Origin: Asterochloris sp. CNOR1
Taxonomy: Eukaryota > Chlorophyta > Trebouxiophyceae > Trebouxiales > Trebouxiaceae
Reading direction: 5' to 3'
NCBI GenBank assembly: GCA_963969365.1
Contig: OZ017747.1
Coordinates: forward strand, 3,658,001 to 3,722,000
Length of the DNA: 64,000 bases
The notes beneath the pieces were generated by a model. The model saw only the letters and a program-made list of their open reading frames with translations, had not been told where the DNA came from and searched no databases. Within the stretch, counting starts at the first letter, position 1; every line of letters starts with the position of its first letter. A program made the translations under genes and the position numbers. Below, one piece after another: positions 11,758 through 22,919 of the stretch.

Positions 11758-14700
11758 TCATTGAAGACCAGTAGGATGTCCAGAGGCTATGCCTGCGGTC
11801 TGCTCATAGGCATGGGCCACTTTGAGCATGTCAGCCTCCCCAAATGCCTTGCCAATGATCTGCAATCCGACCGGGAGTGGCCTGTCTGCGCTTGTGTCAT
11901 CAAATCCACAAGGCAGGCTGATGCCAGGGAGACCTGCACACAGTGAAAATTGAGTTTGGCAGCCAGTCTGTGTAGCATCTTCCCATTCTGTAGCCATGAA
12001 TTGGTGGTAGGTCACTGCAAAAGCCATGGCCAGACACAGTGATGCACAGCCTGCAGGGCTCGGGCAGTCTGCGGGCTATCAGCAGCACCTTGGATGACAA
12101 GCACCCAGCCAGCCCACAAAGCTGGTTACTTCATGCTACACTGAGAGTGGCTGGTGCACACAGCCCAAAGCAGGTGTCTCAGCTCAGCACCCATCCCATT
12201 GCTATGGGCAGCTTGAGAGCGCGCCCTAAAGCCCAGTTGGCTTCCTGCCAAGCTGTTTGTGATGGTTGCAATGCAGCACAGCCCAATGAACGTGGCTGAC
12301 GTGAGCACTCAGTATCAGGCTTGCTGGCACTCCCGTGGTTCAAAGCCGCAGAGACCAGAATGCCAAAGTGAGCGATCTGAAGCAGGACTCCCCTGGGCGA
12401 ACCAAGTGGTGTCTGATATGCTGCACAGCTACAGCAGGGGTTGTGATCATGACAGGGACCACAGCCCAGCTGAGCCACAGCTTGCCTGCCAGGTTGAGGG
12501 TGGTGGTCATGATATCGCTGCGGTACATGGTCAAAGGGTCTGAGGACTTCTCCCCCAGCTGGAAGGCTGCAGTTGGGGCCACAGGGCTCAGCAGACAATC
12601 GTACTGCTCCAGGGCTGCGTGCAGCTCTCGCTGCACCAGGGTCCGAACCTGAAGACAAGGCATAATTAGCAGCCTTGGATTGCACATGGCTTCCTGGGCA
12701 AAGGGGTCCCTTGAAGTTCTGCCAACATGCAGATCTGCAGGTAATGGGGCCCACAGAAGCTCAGCAGGCAGTCAGACTCCTTCAGGGATCTGTGCAGCCC
12801 TTGCTCCACCTGAGGGCAGACCTGCAGAGCAAGTGGCAGCGTCATTGTTGGCTGCACATCGCTTCTTGAGCAGCTTGCTGCCATCCCTTCGTGGCTCAGC
12901 TGCAGGCTGACAGCATGGACACCCAGCTGGCATCCAAGCAGGCCAAGTCTGGTGGCTGGCAACCACTGCAATCTCGCAGGCCCACACTTGACTGCGCAGC
13001 AGTGCACTCCCTCTGGCACCCTGAGAGGCGCACACCCCGCTTTGCAGCTGCTAGCGCCCTGCCCATGCCCCGACAGAGTGACGCACCTGCTGCACCGTGT
13101 GCAGACCATATTGGTCCCCTGCCTGTACAGGGCATGGCTGCAGCAAGATGCACACAGGCAGCAGCACAGCCCGCTACGCAGCAAGCGCCCTGTCACACCT
13201 GCTGCGCTCGGGCATGGACTGCATTGTGAGCCAGGCTGACAAGGCGTAGTCACAGCAACACGCATGAAGGCATGCCCAGAGCCCCATGCGCAACTGCCAA
13301 GCCCTGCCGTGACCACTCCAACCTGCTGCGCCCTGGTGTAGTAAGCGTCGATGTACCCGGCTGACAGCGCATAGGTGCCCATAAGGATTCGGCGCTTCTG
13401 CTCCGCCCCAAAGCCTTGCATACGAGTGCTGTGGTACATCTTGCGCAGACTGTCCTCCTGCACGCAGGTTCCATTCCTGCACAGTATTGTGATGCTTGGC
13501 GGTGGCACACTTAAGCAGGCTGCAGCCTGCAGGTGGTAAAGGGAAGTGTGAACTGGGCAGCACTTGGATGGCTTGCTCAGGCCGCCCTGCTGCAGGGGGA
13601 CGATGATGTCGACATGCCAGGCAGTCCTTCCTGGCATGGGTCTGCAGGGCTAGATGGAGCGAGATGTGCGGTGCCAAGCAGTCAGCAAGCAGCAAAGCCG
13701 TCTGACCACCCCAGTGGGCACAGCCAGGTCCCGCCAGTGCACTTCAGTGAGCTGCAAGCGCATGATGCCCTGACCGCCTGGCCTGACAGCCGTGGACCCT
13801 GTGTAGTCTCCAAATGCAGGATGTTGTCAAGTTGCCACAAGCTCGCTTGGCAGCAGCTGCCTCACCTCTATGCGCAGGCCATAGCGTACTCCATCATATC
13901 TCGCAAGGTTAGAGGAGGCCTCGCTCAGTGCCAGCACATAGTAGGCTGGCAGACCCACGTCCAAGCTGGGCAGGGACACCTGCATACAGATAGCCTGGCC
14001 AATGAATGGAGTGGACACTGTACACTAAAATTGAGAATCACTGCCTGCAGGCGCAAACTCAGGCACCTGCAAGCCTTTGGGACAAGACCTGTGACATCTC
14101 TGCGTCCAGGCTCTCTAAGTGATTGGCTGCCTGCCTAACAGCTGCTCAATTCTGCTGCCAGTCAAGCTCCGCTGCTGTGCACGGGGCACTCTCAGCCACA
14201 TGCACCTCAGCCATCTCAGCTGAGAAGCAATTTATATGCCTGGCAGCCTGCAAGATATCCTTGCAGGCAAGAAGCCACTGACAGCTGCACCCGGCAAACT
14301 GCATGGAGCCCAGCCTGCATTTGCGATGTTTAGACCAAGCTGCCCCAAGGCCATCCAGACGCGTGGCAGCCCAACGCTGGTGACAGAGCCTTTTCGGGCC
14401 AACAAGCCCAGCCCTGCACCTCAAAAGCTCTGCCCTCACATGCTTGGCAGCCTACCTGATGAACTGGCAGACAAAATGCGCCACACCGCCAGCCACGCAC
14501 CTCTGAAATCTCTGCCCCCAGGCTCTCCAGATGCCTGGCAGCCTGCCTGATGGCCTCCAAGACCGGGGCTGTCACGCTGTGAGCCATGCTCTCTCTGATG
14601 ATGCCCAGCCGTTGGCCCTTCAGGGGTTGGCTGCTCAGTTGATCAGCAGGGGCAAGCCCGAGGGCAAAGTCTGGCACGGCTACCTTGGAGGTGGTCGCAT

Positions 14701-17700
14701 CCTGCAGGTCATGCCCTGCAGCAGCGGGGCTCATGCTGGCAGGTGGCCTCGTCACGCAGCCCATGCCCGGCAGCAGCGGGGCTTAGGCTGGCAGGTGGCC
14801 TTTTCCGCGTGCCTTGCAGGTCCCACCCTGCAGCACTGTTGAGCAGAGACAGGCAGCCCCTGCAGACATTGAATCTCTCTACATCTGTTGCTTTAGCTTG
14901 CTCGGCCACATTCTTGCAGAGACACAGCATGTTCACATCAGAAGCTCTGGCGGGCTCGGGACAAGTGACCCTCAAGTCGGGACTGTGCTGTCTTGCTTGG
15001 CCAGGCCCACCCACTGTGACACGACCGTGATGGCAGCATCCTCCACAATCTGCAGATGCGCAGTGCGCCCCAGATCTGCAGTGTCAACTTGCTTCCAACT
15101 GACAGCCCTCCTGCAAGGTAGCTGTTGCAACACCCAGCCCCACCTGCCATGACATAGCACTTGATGACTGCATCCTCAAAGGTCTGCAGGAGAGCAACGC
15201 ACCCAATGCAGTTCTGCAGTTTGCTTCCGCATCAGGACCCTGTTTACATCGCTCCTGCAACCTTGGGTTCGCTGATACCACCCTACCTGCTATGACATTG
15301 AGCATGATGGCTGCATCCTCCACAGTCTGAGCCAATGGGCCCACGCAGTCCAAGGATGAGGCATACGCTACCAGGCCGTACCGCGACACCCGACCGTAGG
15401 TGGGTTTTACCCCCACGCAGCCGCAGAAGGATGCTGGCTGCCGGATGCTGCCCCCTGCATGCCAGCAGGGCAGGGGGTGGTCTGCCTTGTGTGCTGCAGA
15501 GGCGCCGCTTGCGGCGCATAGGCAGCAGCTGGCAAGCAGGCAGCGCTGGGCACTGCTTGTGAAGATGCCTGCTCCACCATGTGTCCCCCGGAATATGGTG
15601 AGAATTGTTCCCTCACCAGCAAAGCACCTGCTGTGTGCTGCAGTGCAGCTAGCAAGCACAGCACTGATGTAGAACAGGTGCAGGCCCTGGCAAATGCAGC
15701 GGGCACAGAAGAATCCGTGAGACATCTTGAGCCCACGAGCCATCATCCAGCGGCAGCAGTGCTTCCTGCCGACACCCCCTGAGCCAGCCAGGCACATGAG
15801 GCTGAGGCACGACAGCAGGTCATGGTCACTCGACGGACATGTATTCATGCATCTCCAGACGGCAGGCCTCGCACTGTCAAGCCCACCTGTGTCACTGCCC
15901 AGGGCACCGGCGCACTGCTGAGCTGCCACTGCGGCCGCAGAGCCGCCCGATGACCCTCCTGGCACCCGACTTAAGTCCCAGGGGTTATTGGTCACCTGCA
16001 TCAGGGGATGGAGCCGTGAGCAGCAGGCACCACCGCCTCCACCGGGTTACAGGCCAGGAGGAGCCAAGACTGCACGTTTTTTGCGCAACTCATCGCTGTC
16101 TTTGAAGGGTTGACAGCTGTGAGCAGCTGCAGCTGGGGATTAGCATGCAACCCTGCCTTGATGCGATCAACAGGGCTGTGAGCAGCAGAGAAGTGGTTGA
16201 GTGCCATGAAAGGCTATGTGTGTGCCATGCAGCAGATGCCACACCAGCAACTCAACGCTGCTACAGCATAGCTGTGGAGGCGTGGTGCATGCTCCAAGCG
16301 GGCGCCTGCTGTGCTCTGGGACGGTTGCGGCCAAAGATGTACCCGCATGACAGCAGATGCTGCCTGACAGCTGTCAACTGGCCTACACCCCCTGGACCTG
16401 TCCTGCCTGCCCTCGGCAGCTTGCCAACTGTCAGAGCACTGGGCATTGTTCCTGCTGTACGAAATGCATGATGGTTGCAGGCTGGCCGGGATAAATCCTC
16501 CTGGCAATAAGTCATAGGCCAATCACTTGTGGTGCTCAGCTGCTGCAAGCATTCCCTGATCTCACGTGGTAGTCTGAAAACTCTGTGGTGCTGCCCATGC
16601 CGAAGGCGTCCATGTTGGTCTTCCCCACCAGGACGGCGCCAGCCTGGCGCAGCCTGGCCACAGTAGTGGCGTCATACGAGGGCTTGTAGCCTGTAGAGGA
16701 CAGGCTCGATGCATGACAGCAAGGCAGGGGCGAGGAGTCAGGTGCTTTCCATGTGTGAAACAGTGTAAGTAGGGAGGCAGCGGGTCTGTCCCCTGCACAG
16801 CCAGCAAGGAATTCGGAGGCAGTTTGCCCACTTAGGCCTCAACCAAGCAGCCCTGGCCAGCCAATGTTATGCAGATGCATCTCCATCACTGCTGCAGGCC
16901 CCACCTTCAAGAATCTTGGAGCCAGCGGTGGTGTGGAGCGCTCTGGTGCAGAGATTGTCCTGCATGTAATGTACCAGAGTGAAGCATATGGGACCCACTG
17001 TGATGATGGAGTCGGCCATCCCTTTGGCACCAGGTGCATCTCGTTGCTATTGCTGTGCTGCTTGAAGGTTGTGTTCCCTTTTTGACACAGGCTCTCAAAA
17101 ACTAGCATAAGAAACATGGTGCGCATGTGGCCATAGACACGGCACCTTGCGGATCCCATGCTGTGCACAGCAGCAGTGTCTCACCTTGATTGCAATGGGG
17201 ACACCAGCAAGGTGGCCTGCCATCTCTGCACCTCCGTCTGCAAGCTTCTTGTCGAGTGCTGCAGCCTGCAGTGGGCTATTCATGCTCACAACAGCTATGA
17301 GTGACCCTGCATGGCCAGCCTGCAACTGAAAGGGGCCTTTGACCGTTCAGCATCGGCAGCTGCAACTACCACGCCAAGCTTTGCAGCCAGGGGTTGGTAC
17401 CTGTGCTCTCGCGCCATCTCTGTCAAGGGTTATGAAACTGTGCAGCTTAGACTCCAGCTGCTCAGCCCGTTCCAGATATTCCTCTGTAATCTCTGATGCA
17501 CTGCGCTTCCTGCCTGCAAGACTCAAGGCCAAGGTTGCAGCATTGCTATGTGTTGGGTGCACCAAGTCCATGAGCATGTCAGAGGTGACAAGAGCCTGTG
17601 GCCTGGCCCAGCACCACTTACCTGTCAACTGCTCCCTAATTTCCCTGACAGCTGAACATTTTGTGGTCAAGCCTCGATTGGCGGATCCTGTGGCACAGTG

Positions 17701-17748
17701 CAGCAGCTTACAGTGGCCACAGTGCACCCTGCTGCTTGCCGCCCACAT
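11758..17748 (-). CDS. GATA: Glutamyl-tRNA(Gln) amidotransferase subunit A (organellar)
   Basis: Amidase subunit of GatCAB, which converts Glu-tRNA(Gln) to Gln-tRNA(Gln) in plastids and mitochondria. Exons, read 5' to 3' on the minus strand: 17748-17622, 17513-17401, 17265-17185, 16959-16905, 16690-16566, 15995-15887, 15454-15287, 14715-14501, 13979-13866, 13457-13323, 12648-12486, 11933-11758. All phases agree, giving 526 aa. The amidase-signature Ser-cisSer-Lys triad is visible: Lys in GVPIAIKDNL, Ser in [13 protein letters not shown], and the nucleophile Ser in [12 protein letters not shown]. The C-terminus has GISLPCGF and [12 protein letters not shown]. The N-terminus ([14 protein letters not shown]) precedes [11 protein letters not shown] and looks like an organelle-targeting leader. 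The intron after 12486 has a GC donor (GGCAG then GCAAGC). Several introns carry degenerate copies of exon edges. Confidence 0.95.
14711..15350 (-). repeat. Repeated exon-edge copies within a GatA intron
   Basis: The real exon end at about 15283-15350 (encoding [14 protein letters not shown]) has two decayed copies downstream in the intron, at about 15139-15210 and 15010-15065; all three share a core like GATGGCTGCATCCTCCACAG. At 14711-14811 a 51-bp unit containing GCAGCAGCGGGGCT occurs twice in tandem, the first copy spanning the real acceptor of the next exon (14715). So both borders of this intron have been duplicated. Confidence 0.8.
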
Positions 17749-18239
17749 GAGGCCCTCACACGCCCAGCAGAGGATGGTCAAATTCTTCAAAAGAGGGGAT
17801 CTAGGTCTCCTCCAATAATATGTTGAGTGGCTTTCAGAAGCTGAAGCAACATGGATGCGGACTTGTTAACAACCTGTTCGATGGCTACAAAACATGCTTT
17901 GCAAGAGCCCATTAGTGGCCCCAGCTGCAGGCCCAGGTGCAGCCTTGTATTGTGTGCCTGCAGTCTGCCCAGCTCAAGCTGAGCCTGCTTACTGCTGAGG
18001 TGCAACTCTGCAGAGGTTGTGTCAAGCTCAAGCTGAGCTGCCACTCTGCTTGCTCCCTGAACTGGCTGGTAGAAATGCTGCTTGTGGGTGAACATATTTT
18101 CTGTGCGTTCAATGGCAGCAGCTAGAGCAGTTCTTCACTGAAAGCAAGCAATGAATGGCTTAGCTACACAGACAATCAAAGACATGCATTACTCCCTCTT
18201 GTTCAGCTAGATCACTTAATGTTGTACAGCAGAAGTTCA
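17749..18239. other. Upstream flank of GatA
   Basis: Should contain the GatA promoter and 5' UTR on the minus strand and the 3' flank of the unrecognised gene to the right. Open frames are present but short, and none has a recognisable product. Confidence 0.4.
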
Positions 18240-21200
18240 TCAGGCAGCAGGCTCCCTGTTGTGCCAGTCAGCTGTAGCAAGGCGCTGCCAGGTTTCAGAC
18301 ACCCAGAAGCACATCGCAAAGTAATCGCAATCATGGTGTTTTGGCGCCCCAGCCACATCAAGCTTTTGTTTGAGGCTCTGCTTGTCAGCGCATACAACTT
18401 TTTTCTTAGTAATCTTCCCTCCAGTCAGGATGGAGCAGCGGTCACATGTTTTAGGGGCGCCTTTGCCACCACGCCCATGGCCAGATTGCCTCAACCTGTC
18501 CAGTTGAGCCTGCGGGTACTCTTCGTAGGGGGGCCGAGGCTGTACTGGTGACAGCAGCCTCTGCACGTGCTCATCGGTGATGGGGCCAGGGGCACCCCTG
18601 CAATGCTGGTGAAGGGCGGGACCAAGCTTTGCCGCTGTTTCAGCCTGAACAGCATAGAAAAAAACAGATGAAGTGCTTTCTACTCGTGCACATTCTAGCT
18701 TGTGGAAGTGTTTCTTGAGCAGCTGCATGGTCTTGACCTCTAGACGAAATGGCTGGAGGTCAAGCCATTGCTCCCCCACTCTCCTATTCCAGTTTATGGC
18801 CGTTGCCTGCCAGTCGGTGGTGCTGCCCCGGGTGGGGTCCAGGTGCAGCCCCCCACCACAGCTGCTTCTCAGCTTAAATGCGCACTTCAGTGGCCGTCTG
18901 CATGAGGCTGGCTGACTGTCACTGGCGCTGTGCTGCTGCACGTAGTGAGGTTTGAATCTGGCAGGCGCCGGGCAGGAGCCTACCGGGGTCAAGGTCTTGA
19001 GGCTTTTCAGCAGCTGAAGCCACCCTGCCGATGGCTCAGCAGCTGCTGCAGGAGCTGCTCCACCTGCAGGAATTATCAGCGGGTGAGCTGACCCAGGCAA
19101 TTAAGGTTGGAGTCAGCCATGCAGCAACACCCTATGAGAGCACACAAGAGGAGCAGCAACAAGCAGACATTGGGAGCATTTACAAGGCTACCAACCTGTA
19201 GGGTGACCCACTCCTAAAGCAGCAAGGGCGCTTGCTAGTCCAGCACCTGCCCTACTGCCTCCAGCACTTGCCCCACTGCCTCCAGCTCCTGCCGCAATGC
19301 CTCCAGCACCTGCCCCACTGCCTCCAGCAGCAGCTGCAGCTGGTGGCATTGCCGGTGTAGCGGCTGCAAATGCCCGGGCAGGTTCCAGGTCTGCATAGCA
19401 GTAACACAGTCGTCAGTCATGCTCTTGTTCAGTAAACCCGTACAGGACCTTTGAGTGGACTCACCAGCATGTTGATTGTGTGGCCAGGAAATGGGAGATG
19501 TGCGCTGCAGCCCATGAGTTGGCACTGTTGTTCTGTCAGTCACAGCTGGCATTTCTGGCTGAACACCGGAAGGCAAACACACCGGCTTGCAGCTTGCAGA
19601 GCCTAGTGGTCAAACTGAAGTGCACACAGCAGCACAGATTGGACAACAGCAGGCCTGCACACCTGAGCGCAGGCTCTGCTGCCCACTGCCTTCCCAGCCA
19701 GAGCCACTACTGCTGCCATAGGCTTGCCCTGCAGCACTGAGCAACACAATGACACAATGCCTGACACATTACAGGCTACTGCTTTGCAGGAGTCGTTGGT
19801 TTGAAACACAAAGCAAAAACTAAGGCTGGGCCCACCAGCCAGGGGCAGTGCTCAGCATGTTGACTGGGTGGCCAGGAAGACAAGGCTGGCTGCAGCAAAC
19901 TGGTCGCCGTAAACATTCTGTCAGGTGCTGGCCTGTCTGGGTGATCACCTGCAGGCCACCACATACATTGGCAGCTCAGCGTTTGCATAGGTCGTCACCT
20001 CAGATAGAGAGCCGACAGCTATCATGCAGCATGCCTGCATGGGGAGCGATGCATCTAATAGAAATTGTCATAGGGTCTCATCAGCATGACCCAGCTTTCC
20101 AGCCAGCAGCAAGGCGTTCAGGCCTGGCTGATACCACAATGGCCACAGCAGACCGCAGTTTGGTGCACATGCAAGCAAACAGGGGTGCAGACAGGCTGGC
20201 GAGCCGTCTGCATAAGGCCCCAGAAAGGTTATGCATGTGGACTAAGGCTGACAAGATCGTAAAGATGACCATCCACCAGGTGAACTGAGGTCTGAGCTGC
20301 AGAGTTGTCAGTGCCAGGGAGGACTGGGTAATCAAAGCACATATGATCGCACATAAGCCCTGCAACAAGCACAATTACAGCAGGCACCAGTGCCATGCTA
20401 GTGGCGCCAACACCTGCTGAATGGGTGTCAGGCAGGCAAGCATGCAGCGCAACAACTGCAGTCAACAGCAGATCGGCTCCCTACAAACAGCCTGTCACTG
20501 GTAGCCTGCCTGTCAGATCTGTCCTGGCGCGTTTGTGGGTGGGAGTTGGCTCCTGGGGCCTCTCAAGAAGGCTATCCAACTTTGCAGGCTCGTCAAGCAC
20601 CTCTGCAGCGGAACAACAACGGCATTCTGGAAACCCACAGCATAGCCTCGTGAAACCACAACAACTCCTGATCACAACATCAATCTGGATGTGGCATCCT
20701 GACAACCCCATGCTGTGCAAACCACACCTGCAGCCCAGCCGCTGCAACAGACGACTACACCACCAGCATGTCTCACCTGAAGGCTCATCCTTCAGAGCAT
20801 TAACAAACCCTAATGGGCTTGCCCATGCACAGGTCCACAATGAGACACGTTGGAAAGGCGCCCTACAGCCCTGCCAAGCTATGACTCTTAGCTGCCCTGC
20901 AGATGCCGCCCTCAACTCTGTTTCTGCGGCTACAATGCACCAAAGTAACCCCCAATCTCACCAGGAGGCACAGGCTTTAGAGCACTCGCAGAGGCTGGCA
21001 GATGGAGTCAGAGGAGCGCCTCCCATGAGGCTGCCAACACCTGCTGCACATCCTCACCTCCAAGATACTTGCAGCATTGGAGTAAGCGGCAGATTGCAGC
21101 ACTGCAATCAGCGCAGCAGGACAATGCCACAAACTGAGCAGTTCTATCAGGTGCAGGCAAGGGTCGCCTCCTATATGAGGGTCACCACATGACCTGCAAT

Positions 21201-22258
21201 GTCAACCCACATGGCAGAGGCAAGAGTATGCAGTCACCTGTGCGAGGCTTCTTGCTAGGGCCCGCTCTGGGGTCCTCGTCACTGTCGGCCTCACGAGGCC
21301 GCTTGCCTGCACATCAAGACATCAGCACTAAAATGCCTTGGTGATGCCAAAGTCAGATGTTGCATGCCACTGAAACATAGGTTGAAGACACTGACAAGCC
21401 ATCAGAGTGACTGCATACCTCCCCTGTGGCCCAAGGCCGCAACTAATCACGAGCCTGGCAAGGGAGATTTGGAGTGTCTTGCTTAAGGCATGCTATGAGC
21501 AGTAGTAGACCAGCACCTTAGCCAATTGAAGATTCTCACCTCCAGATGTTGCCAGACCCAAATGCTTCAATGCCACACAAATCATGGCTGCTGCTGCTAA
21601 GCAGCCCAGCAGGTGCACAAGAGCACATGCAGATCTCACCTGTGCGGTCAAGCTTAAGAACATTTACGTGGCAGTACCCTGAGCAGCAACTCCCGAGAGG
21701 CACCCCAAATCCCTGGAGCCCTGTCAAAACATGCCCATCTCCCCAGGCTGCCCTCAACTCTGATGCAGCACGTGTTGTTTGCAAACCCCTCAGATCAAAA
21801 GCTGCAGCTTTGACGGCCATGCTTGCCCAAGACATCTGCATGTTGCCTGCTAATCCATAACCAGTGCACGACAACAATCTTTTGGGTGCAACATTGACTG
21901 GTACATGAAGCGCCTGCCACTCCGCACGCTGCCTGCCATCGCACACATTTTTCCGCAACCCTGCAGGCATGCGCTCTAACCAGGTGTGCCACGTCGGCAA
22001 GCCACCCACCCTTTGTTCCAGCATATTGCAGCGTGAAGCCAGCACCCACAGCTGCACACCTGCTTGTCGCTCAGACACAAAATCCCTCACCATTCCAGCG
22101 AGGGCAGCAGTGTTGCGAAGTCCCAGGACCAGCCTCTGCAGATGAGCATCATCATACTCATCGCCGTAGAGCATCATCACTGCAGCATTCCTCCATTTTG
22201 TCTCTTGCAGCCCAAGCAGAGCATCTCTGGCTGGCTCTCTCTCATCCGCCATCTCCAC
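18240..22258 (-). CDS. Unrecognised, probably nuclear, multi-exon protein
   Basis: I do not recognise this gene and cannot join all its parts. Coding-like pieces on the minus strand are: about 22245-22093 (contains MLYGDEYDDAHLQRLVLGL, ending at a GTGAGG donor); about 22050-22005 (VQLWVLASRCNMLEQR); about 21302-21235 (GKRPREADSDEDPRAGPSKK, between a TGCAG acceptor and a GTGACT donor); about 20615-20525 (PTPTHKRARTDLTG); the repeat-bearing helix near 19230-19330; and a long open segment 19100-18240 of 286 codons with a Cys/His-containing part (KTCDRCSILTGG and HHDCDYF) and basic runs (GGKITKKKVVC). The two KR-rich stretches resemble nuclear localisation signals. The long final segment is unusual in a locus where exons average about 120 nt. 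These pieces may belong to more than one gene. Confidence 0.35.
19240..19330. repeat. 24-bp minisatellite
   Basis: About four copies of a 21-24 bp unit built on CCAGCACCTGCCCCACTGCCT. Read on the minus strand it gives an open, helical 8-residue repeat (EAVGQVLE-like units), so it may be a coding repeat of the unrecognised minus-strand gene. Confidence 0.85.
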
Positions 22259-22919
22259 AGCACGATGTTCTGCACACAGGTGCAGCTAGAGGCTCAGAGG
22301 TCAGCAAGCAGGCACCTGAAGAGACTTTGCCCAATCAGATTGCTTACCGGTTTGCTGAGATTAGTAGTCTGTGAAACCTCTGCCGCTGAGCAGTCTGACT
22401 ATGCCAGATACATCTGTTATGGGAACTCAGCGAATCACCAAGGGGATCAATCCAACTTGGTCAGTGCCACCATGACCAGCTCCTGCTGTGCTCCAGACCT
22501 TCAAAAGCTTCGACGATCATGTTATCTCATGAAGCAGATCTTTGACCAGAGTTGAACTCAAAATGGAAATGATCACAATTTCCGCAGTTCTGGAGTTAAG
22601 CTTTCGACTTGGTAACTAGCTGGCTGACTCTGGTCTTCAGGATCTGCATGCCAATAAGGAGCTGTGCCCTCAATCCTCAGGTGGGTATTGCATCTCATCC
22701 AATGTGGGCGTATGGCTGATGGGCATCCTTGAGTTGCAGGTGTGGGCTCTGCACGCTGGCTTGAGGCATTGCCACACAGGTCTGCTGTGCAGGTCACGCA
22801 GGACTTATCACAGCAGCCATTGCAAGGCAGGCCAGCTGAATCCCTTAGCTTCTCATAGCAGGTCCCCAGCCACTCAGCTGGCTGGTGCCATATCTCAAAT
22901 CCTCGCCAGCAGCAGACCA

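Noticed and set aside
12666-13637. Minus-strand ORF of 323 codons as a stand-alone gene
   Set aside because: It is a GatA exon (13323-13457) read through into neighbouring introns; the rest of the translation is intron sequence.
15084-16001. Minus-strand ORF of 305 codons as one exon
   Set aside because: It contains two true GatA exons (15887-15995 and 15287-15454) joined by an intron that happens to be open. Family alignment requires the intron to be removed.
18240-19100. Long minus-strand ORF as a transposase
   Set aside because: Cys/His residues are present, but I see no DDE or other transposase motif and no terminal repeats around it.
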